Both the position numbers and the translations under genes were made by a program. This document shows positions 16,955-24,421 of a stretch of 64,000 bases of DNA, in pieces. The notes below the pieces were generated by a model. The model did no database searches. It was not told where the DNA came from and saw nothing but the letters and a program-made list of their open reading frames with translations. Origin of the DNA: Candidatus Acidianus copahuensis (GTDB lineage: Archaea > Thermoproteota > Thermoprotei_A > Sulfolobales > Sulfolobaceae); assembly GCF_000632495.1 (NCBI RefSeq), contig NZ_JFZT01000047.1:23481-87480 (forward strand), in the 5' to 3' direction. Numbering within the stretch: the first letter of the stretch is position 1; each line of letters opens with the position of its first letter.

Positions 16955-17506
16955 TTATAAGTCTTTCTTATCCTCAATAACTCTAATTCTTACGCTTCTA
17001 TTCCCCATTTTAATTTCTAACTTGATTCCATCTTTGGTTAAAACTTCTTCCATCCCTTTAAATATATTAACTAGTTTTTCTATGTTCTCTTCATTAAGAA
17101 AGGGAGAAATTATTTGAAAACCATTCTCTTCAGCCTTCATTTCTCCCAAAAATACAGCAAAAAATGAGGCTAGTGATATTACAGACTCTTTCAGTGATTG
17201 TCCAGGAACAAATCTCATTATTGTCATAAGCGAAGCCCCAAGGTCTTTCCATGACTCAATGCTATTCTCGTTAACTGGGGATATCATAAAATGTCCCTTA
17301 TAGTTTTGAGTTATTTTCCCCAGAATTATAACTAGGTCCTTTATATTTCTAAGACTTATTCCTTGCTCTTCTATTTGAATTGCGTCACTCAAAAGTTCGT
17401 TTGTATACTCGTATAAACGATTTCCATTATACCTAGCTAATTCTGCAAGTCTTTCATAAACTCCTTCATCCATAAAACACGGATGCCTTTTCTTATTCTG
17501 TTCCAT
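16955..17506 (-). CDS. Putative RHH-type regulator, Sulfolobales-specific
   Basis: 183 residues. The first 50 (KRHPCFM as a strand, then helices EGVYERLAELARYNG and RLYEYTNELLSDAI) resemble a ribbon-helix-helix domain. The rest is a helical region with a moderately hydrophobic stretch (LKESVISLASFFAVFLGEM) and a beta-rich C-terminus (GIKLEIKMGNRSVRIRVIE). I do not recognise the family. A TATA box and a paired GTATAC site lie directly in front of the ATG, which suggests autoregulation. Confidence 0.75.
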   Translation of the reverse strand: MEQNKKRHPCFMDEGVYERLAELARYNGNRLYEYTNELLSDAIQIEEQGISLRNIKDLVIILGKITQNYKGHFMISPVNENSIESWKDLGASLMTIMRFVPGQSLKESVISLASFFAVFLGEMKAEENGFQIISPFLNEENIEKLVNIFKGMEEVLTKDGIKLEIKMGNRSVRIRVIEDKKDL

Positions 17507-17509
17507 ATT

Positions 17510-17525
17510 GTATACGAATGTATAC
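17510..17525. promoter_or_regulatory. Paired GTATAC operator-like site
   Basis: GTATAC-GAAT-GTATAC: two identical 6-base palindromes 10 bases apart from start to start, i.e. on one face of the helix. It lies between the TATA box (17527-17537) and the ATG (17506) of the putative RHH regulator, where bound protein would block transcription initiation. Confidence 0.5.
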
Positions 17526-17526
17526 T

Positions 17527-17537
17527 AATTTATAAGT
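17527..17537 (-). promoter_or_regulatory. TATA box of the RHH-like gene
   Basis: CTTATAAATTA on the minus strand, centred 26 bases before the ATG at 17506. It predicts a leaderless transcript and places the GTATAC pair between box A and the start. Confidence 0.6.
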
Positions 17538-17622
17538 TATTTAGTTCAGTGGCTGCCCACATGAATCACAGTTCTTTTAGATTTGTATCATCATCTAGTG
17601 AATATTAAACCTTGAAGTTAAT

Positions 17623-18534
17623 ATGTTTACTATGCTTTTTGCTGGAGTTGATCCCGGGTCTGAAAGCTATGCGTTTGCCGTATGTGATGAACTAGGAAGA
17701 ATAGTAAAATACTTTGAGATACCATCTGATCTTATTTTACATGACTCCTTTAGACTTACAAAATATCTAGCTAATTTTAGACCATCATTAATAGCTCTTC
17801 CTTCAGGGCATGGTTTACCTTTCATAAAAGCTAGAGACCTCAATAATAGAGAGATCTTTCTATTAACCTTATCTAATCCGGAAAAAGAAGGAAATTTAAG
17901 GGAATTTCTGAAATCTTCTAAAATCTTACCGGGAATTACTATACCATCAGTGATAGAGTTGGAATCTGTTCCTGAATTTAGGAAAATTAATCGAATAGAT
18001 ATGGGAACTGCAGATAAGGTATCTACAGCTTTTTTCTATAGAACTATGTACGATAACTTTGTCTTAGTAGAAATGGGAAGGCATTTTTCAGCAATAATCA
18101 TAGTTAAAGATGGGAAAATAATAGATGGATTTGGAGGAACAGAAGTTCCTGGAATTATTTCACCTGGTTCGATTGATGGAGAGATTGTGTATCTGCTACA
18201 AAAATATTCCAAAATTTCAAAGGAAACTATATATAATGGAAGTAACAAGAGAAGAGCGATAGAGATCATTAGAATTATAGCAGAATGGTATAGCGAAAAA
18301 TATAAACTCAAAATAATAATTTCTGGTCCAAGCAAAGATGAAATTTCATTTGGAGAAAAAATGAACTTTAAATTTAAGGAAGCAGCAGTAGGTGCTTCAT
18401 TCATAGCAAATGCGATAGGTGGAGGAGAATTAAGAAAATTTGCTGATATGCTTAATAGTAGTGGAGAACCAATAAATTACGTGAAATTAAAGGGATGGGA
18501 AGAAGTTATTTCTTGGACAAAGACATTGTTATAG
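17623..18534 (+). CDS. DUF1464 ASKHA-fold protein (annotated elsewhere as predicted butyrate kinase)
   Basis: 303 residues. The sequence opens with FAGVDPGSESYAFAVCDE and later has MGRHFSAIIIVKDGKIIDGFGGTE and a KAAAVGASFIANAIGGG-like end, consistent with a two-lobed ASKHA (acetate kinase/hexokinase/actin) fold and the archaeal family DUF1464 (COG2441). The real substrate is unknown. It is the first of four genes that overlap one another in series; its last 40 bases overlap the nucleotidyltransferase gene. Confidence 0.85.
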   Translation: MFTMLFAGVDPGSESYAFAVCDELGRIVKYFEIPSDLILHDSFRLTKYLANFRPSLIALPSGHGLPFIKARDLNNREIFLLTLSNPEKEGNLREFLKSSKILPGITIPSVIELESVPEFRKINRIDMGTADKVSTAFFYRTMYDNFVLVEMGRHFSAIIIVKDGKIIDGFGGTEVPGIISPGSIDGEIVYLLQKYSKISKETIYNGSNKRRAIEIIRIIAEWYSEKYKLKIIISGPSKDEISFGEKMNFKFKEAAVGASFIANAIGGGELRKFADMLNSSGEPINYVKLKGWEEVISWTKTLL

Positions 18535-19391
18535 ACCGAGATAATAATGTTTATTTAGTTTATACAAATTTCAATCCTCCTGGATATATTTTTGCTTTAA
18601 AGAAATATATTTTCAGTGGAAAAGGATTATGGAAAGGCTATGAAAGAAATCTTAAACAATATGGAGCAATAAATTTAGCTCAATCATCTCAAGATTTTAA
18701 TGAAGAACCTTGTTATGGAGCCTCCTTTCCAATTTTGCTCAAGTCAAGAATTCTTATTCACCTTAAACCTGAAGAATTTGCAAGAGAGTTGCTCAAAAGA
18801 TCGCCTAGAGATGGAATTGAGGAAAAAATAATACAAATATATGGCGATCTAGGTATATTAAATTTTGGTGTTACAGGTTCAGTATTAATTGGTATTCAGC
18901 ATAAGGATTCAGATATTGATATAGTAATTTATGGAAGTAAAAGCGCTGAGGAATTTATATCCAATTTCGAAGGCTATGAGCCAGATACAAGTTGGCCAAT
19001 ACAAGCTAGTAAAGATTACTCCATTCCTATAGATATGGCAAAAAAAATTTACGATAAAAGGACAAGAGGAATTTTTAGAGGAATAAAGTACTCTTTTCTC
19101 TTTGTTGATGAGAAACCTAGAAAATACTGTGAAAAAGTTTGTACACCATTAGGCGAATTTAGAGATACGGGAGATTTAGAAGGTGATGTAAATGCCTTAT
19201 TTTATCCATCAATAGCTAGCTTTACTTCGACTAACATAGAAGCTAAAATAGTTTCCTATGAAGGTATATATAATATTATAATGTACGGTAAGAGGAAAGT
19301 TAAAGTGAAGGGAGTACTCATGAAATGTGATGAAGAATATAGCATATTAGTAGGTGATAAGAAAATTGGAGGATATATATTACCTCTGTGA
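18495..19391 (+). CDS. Predicted nucleotidyltransferase (Pol beta fold)
   Basis: 298 residues. The N-terminal third is unassigned. The catalytic motif of the minimal nucleotidyltransferase fold is clear near residue 128: GVTGSVLIGIQHKDSDIDIVIYG, with Gly-Ser and the Asp-x-Asp pair. A third acidic residue may be the Asp in SIPIDMAKK. It looks like the archaeal family COG1665. The start at 18495 overlaps the DUF1464 gene by 40 bases; the end overlaps the CitG-like gene by 38. Substrate unknown; the context suggests a nucleotide-containing cofactor or its carrier. Confidence 0.85.
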   Translation: MGRSYFLDKDIVIDRDNNVYLVYTNFNPPGYIFALKKYIFSGKGLWKGYERNLKQYGAINLAQSSQDFNEEPCYGASFPILLKSRILIHLKPEEFARELLKRSPRDGIEEKIIQIYGDLGILNFGVTGSVLIGIQHKDSDIDIVIYGSKSAEEFISNFEGYEPDTSWPIQASKDYSIPIDMAKKIYDKRTRGIFRGIKYSFLFVDEKPRKYCEKVCTPLGEFRDTGDLEGDVNALFYPSIASFTSTNIEAKIVSYEGIYNIIMYGKRKVKVKGVLMKCDEEYSILVGDKKIGGYILPL

Positions 19392-20262
19392 TCTAGCTTC
19401 CATATCGCTTTCTAGAGCATCAATAATCGAAAGTATTATACCAAAACCTGGAAATGCTTCAAGAGTTCAAGATATAGACTCTGTAAATTTCCAATCTATA
19501 TTAGAATCTGCATTAGTTACTTTTCCTTCCTATAAGGAAGTATGCGTTAGAGGATCAACATCTAAGAAACCTATCTATGATACATTATATAATTCTATTT
19601 TAGAATCTAATTTACTCGGAATAAAATATTCAATTTTCGGAACGAGTTTAATGTTAATACCTATAGCATATTCTTTTACTAATTCCTATGATATTAATTC
19701 ACTTATTGAAAAAGTATCACAGGTTGTTCTAAGCTTAGATGATAACGATGGTAGATGGTTTCTCTCTGCATTAAGGATTCTATCTCCCAGTTACTTAGGT
19801 AAAAGAAGTTCAATGGATTACAGAGAATTAAATAACGTTAGTCTTCTTAGGATCCTTCAAGAATCATCAACCACTGATAGTGTAGCTAAAAATATGCTCG
19901 AACATTATAAATACTCAGTTATTGTATATGAAATTATAAAACAGAAAAAATGCGGATTCGCTAAAGATATACAAAAAGCTTTTATAAAGATCCTTTCTCA
20001 ACTACCAGACGGTCTAATTCTAAGAAAACAAGGAGCTAGATTAGCGCTTTCTATATCCACAATGGTATCAAAATTCTCTGATTGTCCTACTGAAAATGAA
20101 TTAGCAGAGCTTAATAGTTTTTTAATAAGCAAGAAAGCAAATCCAGGATCGACAGCAGATATAATAGCATCTGGTATAGCATTATATCTCCTTGAAGGAA
20201 TATATGAAAGTAGGGTTAGTAACAAATTTCCCTTGCGACATGGATGCGATAGAGTATATTAA
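19354..20262 (+). CDS. CitG-like protein (triphosphoribosyl-dephospho-CoA synthase family)
   Basis: 302 residues. The family hallmarks are SIIPKPGNASRVQDIDSVNF near residue 28 and ANPGSTADIIASGIALYLL near the end. True CitG makes triphosphoribosyl-dephospho-CoA from ATP and dephospho-CoA for citrate lyase, but no citrate or malonate lyase genes are here, so another ribosyl-transfer product is likely. The gene overlaps the nucleotidyltransferase before it (38 bases) and the phosphoesterase after it (59 bases). coaBC, for CoA synthesis, is only 1 kb away but separated by an opposite-strand gene. Confidence 0.85.
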   Translation: MIRKLEDIYYLCDLASISLSRASIIESIIPKPGNASRVQDIDSVNFQSILESALVTFPSYKEVCVRGSTSKKPIYDTLYNSILESNLLGIKYSIFGTSLMLIPIAYSFTNSYDINSLIEKVSQVVLSLDDNDGRWFLSALRILSPSYLGKRSSMDYRELNNVSLLRILQESSTTDSVAKNMLEHYKYSVIVYEIIKQKKCGFAKDIQKAFIKILSQLPDGLILRKQGARLALSISTMVSKFSDCPTENELAELNSFLISKKANPGSTADIIASGIALYLLEGIYESRVSNKFPLRHGCDRVY

Positions 20263-20689
20263 TAACCTAAAATTTGATGCTGTAGTAGGTTTAGGAGATG
20301 TAGAGTGTCCCCAATATATTAGTAATTTTATGGGGATTTTAGGCGAGATGGAAAGTGTATATATTATGAAATATTTAAAGACTAATAAGAGATTAATTGA
20401 AGGAAAATACTTGAACCTATCAACAGATTTTTCTACAGGAATTCACATAACTCATTTCCCTCCAGAGGTAAATACTTCAATTCTAAACGTTAAAGTAAAA
20501 AATGATGAAATTAGATCTATAATATTAAAGAATTCGCCAAAAATTGTTATTCATGGACATTCAGATAGACAATGTACATATAATCTAGGTAAGACTACAG
20601 TTATCTCAATAGGCTCATTTAAGGCTGGCTATTATGCAGTATATATTCCAGATAAAGAGGAAATCATATTAAAGTGGGCAAGCCATTAG
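20204..20689 (+). CDS. Calcineurin-like phosphoesterase fold, degenerate active site
   Basis: 161 residues from the ATG at 20204, chosen over TTG 20192 because AAGGA sits just before it. Recognisable family pieces are VVGLGDVE (motif II), GILGEMES (in place of Gly-Asn-His-Glu), IHITHFPP and VIHGHSD. The first motif, normally Asp-x-His, reads VTNFPCD, so at least one metal ligand is missing and activity may be lost or changed. It overlaps the CitG-like gene by 59 bases and is convergent with the acetyltransferase gene (21-base overlap). Confidence 0.8.
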   Translation: MKVGLVTNFPCDMDAIEYINNLKFDAVVGLGDVECPQYISNFMGILGEMESVYIMKYLKTNKRLIEGKYLNLSTDFSTGIHITHFPPEVNTSILNVKVKNDEIRSIILKNSPKIVIHGHSDRQCTYNLGKTTVISIGSFKAGYYAVYIPDKEEIILKWASH

Positions 20690-21169
20690 ATAGGCATCTT
20701 CGCCATCAGCATAGTAATGAGATAAATTCTTTATTTTCCTAAAATTCAACTTCTCATATAATGAAATCGCAGAATAATTACTAACTCTAACTTCTAGATA
20801 CACTTCCTCTGCTCCATAATCTTCTTTCATGCTTTTTAATGATGATTTAAGTAGACTAGTACCTATACCCTTATTCCTAAATTCATCAAGAACTGCAATA
20901 GAAACTACGTGACCCTTTCTAATTAGAGAAGGAATTGTTCTGATATTACTAAATCCTACTTCAATCCTAGGCATAATATAGCCTACGACTTGGTTATTAT
21001 ATTCAGCAACAAAAAATGCTTTCCAATACTCTTTTGCATGTTCGACAAAGAAATAATATGGATAATTTTCTGGAAGGGTTAATCGATTGATTCTAATTAT
21101 TTGATCTATATCATCTAACCTTACATTGCGTAACTCATACTCCCTCGATTTATCTGTACTTTGCTCCAT
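20669..21169 (-). CDS. ard1: N-terminal acetyltransferase of the SsArd1 type
   Basis: Acetylates protein N-termini using acetyl-CoA; the Sulfolobus enzyme has broad specificity and is related to RimI and to the eukaryotic NatA catalytic subunit. 166 residues: a GNAT fold with VSIAVLDEFRNKGIGTSLL (acetyl-CoA binding, RNKGIG) and YLEVRVSNYSAISLYEKLNF. The leader of about 12 charged residues is typical of this group. It stands alone, convergent with the phosphoesterase gene and divergent from coaBC. Confidence 0.93.
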   Translation of the reverse strand: MEQSTDKSREYELRNVRLDDIDQIIRINRLTLPENYPYYFFVEHAKEYWKAFFVAEYNNQVVGYIMPRIEVGFSNIRTIPSLIRKGHVVSIAVLDEFRNKGIGTSLLKSSLKSMKEDYGAEEVYLEVRVSNYSAISLYEKLNFRKIKNLSHYYADGEDAYLMACPL

Positions 21170-21216
21170 AATGTGACACTTTATAACTACATATTTAAAT
21201 ACATTTTGAGGAACTT

Positions 21217-22443
21217 ATGGTCCATCCTTCAAGAAAAATAATTTCATCTATTTCGTCCGAACTAGAAGGTTATAAATTACTTTTAGGTGTTTCTAGTAGT
21301 ATATCGTTATATAAGACCATTGATCTATGTAGAGAACTGATGAGAAGAGGTGCAGATGTTAAAGTCATAATGACAAAAAGTGCAAGTAAACTGATTTCAC
21401 CTGATGTTTTTAAGTGGGCTACGGGTAATGAGGTAATAACGCATCTTACTGGAGGTATAGAACATGTTGAATTAAGCGAAGAATTCAATGCTTTAATCAT
21501 AGCACCAGCAACAGCCAATATAATAACAAAGATGGCGTATGGCATGGCTGATAATGCACTTCTAGCGACAGCTCTCAATTTTATCGGAAAAAAGAAACCA
21601 ATAATATTAGTACCAGCAATGCATCTCCCAATGTATGAATCACCTCAGGTTAGAGATAGTATTCAAAAACTTAAAGATTTCATAGAGATAATTGAACCAA
21701 GCATTGTTAATGATTTAGCTCATTACCCTGATCTTGAGTATTTGATATCAAGAATTATACCTTACGTATTAAGGGGAAAAGATCTAAAGGGAATGAAGAT
21801 CATAGTGACTGCAGGTCCAACAAGGGAATACATGGATCCTGTAAGATTTATATCGAATCCAAGTAGTGGAAAAATGGGAGTGGCGATAGCAAACGAGGCG
21901 GAAGCTAGAGGTGCAGATGTAATACTTATCCATGGACCTATATCTACGGAAGTTAAACCTTTTGTATCAAAGAGCATAGCAGTGGAAACAACAGAGCAAA
22001 TGGCTGATGCTGTTTTGACAAATGTCGAAAGAGGATATAGAATTGCCATATTGGCTGGAGCCCCTGCTGATTTTAAATTTAATAGATATTTTACAGAAAA
22101 AATTAATACACATTCTAATATTCCAAAATTAGAACTCGAATTAACGCCTAAAATATCAAGTGTTATTAGAGGAAAGGCATTTATTATTGGTTTTTCAGCA
22201 GAGACAGCAGAAAATGATCAACAACTTATAGAAAAAGCAAAAATAAAGAAAGAAAAACACGGATTTAATATAATAATAGCTAATAATGTATCACGAAAAG
22301 ATATAGGATTTTCATCGAATAAAAATGAGGTTATAATTATTAGTAAAGATTCTATAGAGAAAATTCCTAAATCATATAAATCAGAAATTTCAAGGAAAAT
22401 CCTAGATTATTTAAAGGAAGAGTTTAAAAAAGAGTTCGCATAA
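21217..22443 (+). CDS. coaBC: Bifunctional phosphopantothenoylcysteine decarboxylase / synthetase
   Basis: Two successive steps of coenzyme A synthesis. 408 residues. The flavin-dependent CoaC half (about 1-185) shows GVSSSISLYKTIDL, APATANIITKMAYGMADN and PAMHLPMYESP. The CoaB half (about 190-408) begins at MKIIVTAGPTREYMDPVRFI and contains SSGKMGVAIANEAEARGADV and the FIIGFSAET segment. Full length and intact. tRNA-His begins 10 bases after the stop. Confidence 0.96.
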   Translation: MVHPSRKIISSISSELEGYKLLLGVSSSISLYKTIDLCRELMRRGADVKVIMTKSASKLISPDVFKWATGNEVITHLTGGIEHVELSEEFNALIIAPATANIITKMAYGMADNALLATALNFIGKKKPIILVPAMHLPMYESPQVRDSIQKLKDFIEIIEPSIVNDLAHYPDLEYLISRIIPYVLRGKDLKGMKIIVTAGPTREYMDPVRFISNPSSGKMGVAIANEAEARGADVILIHGPISTEVKPFVSKSIAVETTEQMADAVLTNVERGYRIAILAGAPADFKFNRYFTEKINTHSNIPKLELELTPKISSVIRGKAFIIGFSAETAENDQQLIEKAKIKKEKHGFNIIIANNVSRKDIGFSSNKNEVIIISKDSIEKIPKSYKSEISRKILDYLKEEFKKEFA

Positions 22444-22452
22444 TCCATATTT

Positions 22453-22527
22453 GGCTCGGGTAGCTCAGCTTGGGAGAGCGCTGGGCTGTGGACCCAGCGG
22501 TCCCGGGTTCAAACCCCGGCCCGAGCC
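22453..22527 (+). tRNA. tRNA-His (GTG) with encoded G-1
   Basis: Acceptor GCTCGGG/CCCGAGC, D arm starting at TAGCTCAG, anticodon stem CTGGG/CCCAG with loop CTGTGGA, T arm CCGGG-TTCAAAC-CCCGG and discriminator C73. The extra 5' G at 22453 pairs with C73 and is the G-1 identity element of tRNA-His, encoded in the DNA here. No intron. The gene follows coaBC by 10 bases and may be partly read through from it. Confidence 0.95.
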
Positions 22528-22766
22528 CATTTTCGAGAATCTCAAGATCTTTAGTTTAAATTATTCGATAACATTGAAAATATATAAATAAAGTAAATTA
22601 AAAAAGAAAAATGCATTAAATGTTATATTTTATAAGTTCATTATAATCCCAAATAAACTATAGAAGAGTTGACTACTATATTACAGATATTAATATTATT
22701 TAAATCATTAATCTGGAAAACATATTCAATGCTCAAAAAAATTTTCATCTTTACGTTATCCCTGGC

Positions 22767-22778
22767 AAACTTTAAATA
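22767..22778 (+). promoter_or_regulatory. TATA box of tRNA-Asp
   Basis: AAACTTTAAATA centred about 28 bases upstream of the tRNA 5' end, the standard spacing for Sulfolobales stable RNA promoters. The rest of the gap from 22528 is AT-rich and holds nothing I can name. Confidence 0.6.
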
Positions 22779-22800
22779 TCAGAAGGAAAAAAATCATAGT

Positions 22801-22875
<75 letters not shown>

Positions 22876-23189
22876 TGCGTGACCGGGCATTTTAGTGATC
22901 TAAATTACAAAAGATTTTAAGTAATTTGTAGGCATATTCAGATATTAATAATTAAGTTAACATACAGGAAAATATTTGACTTTAGAATATTATTTGCAGG
23001 TCTAGAGGAGAGACAACTTATCTATCACAATACCTATAAATATGTCGACCAAATTTTACAGAAAAAGCAAGTAATACTATCTTTATAATTTGGAAATAAT
23101 AATCTATAATAGATAAACTTACATATTATTTCACTGATATTATCAAAACTCACTATAGATTGAAAGATGAGAGAAATACAAGCTAATTA
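22876..23189. other. AT-rich intergenic spacer between two tRNA genes
   Basis: 314 bases. Apart from a short GC-rich stretch just after tRNA-Asp (GTGCGTGACCGGGC) the region is AT-rich, with no open frame of useful length and no C/D or H/ACA signature that I could find on either strand. Confidence 0.5.
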
Positions 23190-23263
<74 letters not shown>

Positions 23264-23285
23264 ATATAAAGATGATACAATACAA

Positions 23286-23296
23286 ACTTAAATTTT
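23286..23296. promoter_or_regulatory. Shared divergent TATA element (tRNA-Phe and RNA candidate)
   Basis: ACTTAAATTTT is nearly symmetric. It is about 28 bases from the tRNA-Phe 5' end on the minus strand and about 25 bases from the G run at 23315 on the plus strand, so one box could serve both directions. Confidence 0.45.
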
Positions 23297-23314
23297 TCGT
23301 AACCTATTTATAAT

Positions 23315-23387
23315 GGGGACCAGGCGACACTCTATTAAGAACCCTTTTTAGGGACTCTATGAAATAGAGTCTCCAGAGGTCCCTACA
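23315..23387 (+). ncRNA. Candidate H/ACA-type guide RNA
   Basis: Closing stem GGGGACC (23315-23321) pairs with GGTCCCT (23378-23384) and is followed at once by ACA (23385-23387). An internal 8-bp stem ACTCTATT (23329-23336) pairs with AATAGAGT (23363-23370), leaving facing loops AGGCGAC (23322-23328) and CTCCAGA (23371-23377) that could be a pseudouridylation pocket. The upper stem ends 14 nt before ACA, the distance expected for H/ACA RNAs. The apical part holds a small CCC/GGG hairpin and GA/TGA residues that might form a kink-turn. The tip is not convincing and no target was found. Confidence 0.4.
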
Positions 23388-23711
23388 ATGAAAGTACTTT
23401 TATGCTTAATTAATCAATCAAATAAAAATGTTTTAGAGAAAATCAAGGAAAAATTAAGCCAATATACTGATACGTTTATTTTTCCTGAATTACTTCATAC
23501 TTCTATCTTAGGATTTGATTGGAAGAATGAGTGTTATACTTATTCGGCTTTCACAAATATTTTCTCTAGATTGGATCTATTACCATTTGAAAGAATAGTT
23601 CTATTATCACCGGTAAATTTCTGTGATAATAAAAATATACCATATAAATTTAAAATAGTTAATTTAAACGAAGATATTAACACTATAATAAATACTATCA
23701 TAAATACCTAG
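23388..23711 (+). CDS. Hypothetical protein
   Basis: 107 residues, MKVLLCLINQSNK to a repetitive end with INTIINTIINT. It may be alpha/beta (strands in KVLLCLI, TDTFIFPE, ERIVLLSPV) but no motif is recognisable. The ATG follows the ACA of the RNA candidate directly, with no ribosome-binding site and no well-placed TATA box unless the RNA is its leader, so expression is uncertain. It ends 18 bases before the convergent archease gene. Confidence 0.45.
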   Translation: MKVLLCLINQSNKNVLEKIKEKLSQYTDTFIFPELLHTSILGFDWKNECYTYSAFTNIFSRLDLLPFERIVLLSPVNFCDNKNIPYKFKIVNLNEDINTIINTIINT

Positions 23712-23729
23712 AATTCTAGGATTATTGGA

Positions 23730-24149
23730 CTATATATCCACAACAAATTCCAGAATATATTCATTATCGGTTTTTTTTATACTCATCTGGCTATATGTTA
23801 TTGCCTTAACGAGAGTTCTTTTCTCATGCTTTCGACTGTCAAATTTTTCTCCCCATACAGTTGCATTTAAGCTCATCAAGTCCTGGTTTATATTTACTTT
23901 AAATTTACTAAATAATAATAGTTCTGAATCATAAAAGACCAGTAATGCCTCAAGCCATCTGTATAACAAGTTTTCCAAGTCTATTCCATCTACATTAATC
24001 TCTCTTTTCTCTTTAGGGCTAACTTTTTGCGTATCAGTCATAACTTCAAACATTGCGAGAGCCGCATTTTCAAAAGCTTCATTTAAACTATTTCCAAAAG
24101 CTCTTATACCCACATCAGCTGTATTATCAACAAACTCGAATTTTTTCAT
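23730..24149 (-). CDS. Archease
   Basis: Small protein that helps the RNA ligase RtcB turn over and modulates tRNA methyltransferases. 139 residues from the ATG at 24149: FEFVDNTADVGIRAFG at the N-terminus with the conserved Asp residues, DLENLLYRWLEALL in the middle and a C-terminal Asp-Ile. Length and ends are normal. A minus-strand TATA-like GTTTAAAAT near 24174 would give a leaderless mRNA starting at this ATG rather than the in-frame TTG at 24152. RtcB itself is not in the window. Confidence 0.92.
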   Translation of the reverse strand: MKKFEFVDNTADVGIRAFGNSLNEAFENAALAMFEVMTDTQKVSPKEKREINVDGIDLENLLYRWLEALLVFYDSELLLFSKFKVNINQDLMSLNATVWGEKFDSRKHEKRTLVKAITYSQMSIKKTDNEYILEFVVDI

Positions 24150-24193
24150 CAAAAGATTTTAAGGCTATTAATTTTAAACTCTATTGATTACAT

Positions 24194-24283
24194 ATGGGTG
24201 GAAGACAGAAGACAACTCTATTCATGACAAAAGAAATTAAGAAGGAAAAAAAGACTACTGCTCCTCAGTCCTCTTCGAAATAA
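24194..24283 (+). CDS. Possible tiny basic protein
   Basis: 29 codons, beginning MGGRQKTTLFMTKEIKK and ending in a Ser-rich tail. It starts about 45 bases from the archease start on the opposite strand, behind AT-rich promoter-like sequence, and overlaps the 3' end of cedA2 by 29 bases. The MGG start and lysine content recall small ribosomal or nucleic-acid-binding proteins, but I cannot assign it. It may be a chance frame. Confidence 0.3.
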   Translation: MGGRQKTTLFMTKEIKKEKKTTAPQSSSK

Positions 24284-24413
24284 CATAAACTGCAACATTC
24301 AGTCCAATAGCGATACTCGTTCCAATAGCTAAAAATAGAAAGTTTTTTGTTAATCCATATACCATCAAAGAATTTAATAAAATTAAGATTGACATTAGAT
24401 CTTTGCTTTTCAT
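24255..24413 (-). CDS. cedA2: CedA2-like small membrane protein of the DNA import system
   Basis: 52 residues, MKSKDLMSILILLN at the start and VYVISKRTEEQ at the end, with two predicted TM helices (about 6-20 and 26-46). It lies 8 bases after cedA in the same direction. In Sulfolobus acidocaldarius the Ced system has cedA1, cedA and a second small membrane protein cedA2 in this order, so the assignment rests on size, topology and position, not on sequence motifs. Confidence 0.7.
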   Translation of the reverse strand: MKSKDLMSILILLNSLMVYGLTKNFLFLAIGTSIAIGLNVAVYVISKRTEEQ

Positions 24414-24421
24414 ACTTCTCA

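Noticed and set aside
19354..20262. Citrate lyase or malonate decarboxylase operon
   Set aside because: Only the CitG-like gene is present; lyase subunits, acyl carrier protein and CitX are absent in the window.
22876..23189. CRISPR-like or sRNA content in the tRNA-rich spacer
   Set aside because: No regularly spaced repeats and no C/D or ACA boxes in proper spacing on either strand.
23388..23711. Archaemetzincin fragment
   Set aside because: The N-terminus is faintly similar in hydrophobic pattern, but there is no HExxH zinc motif and the length is too short, so it is left as hypothetical.
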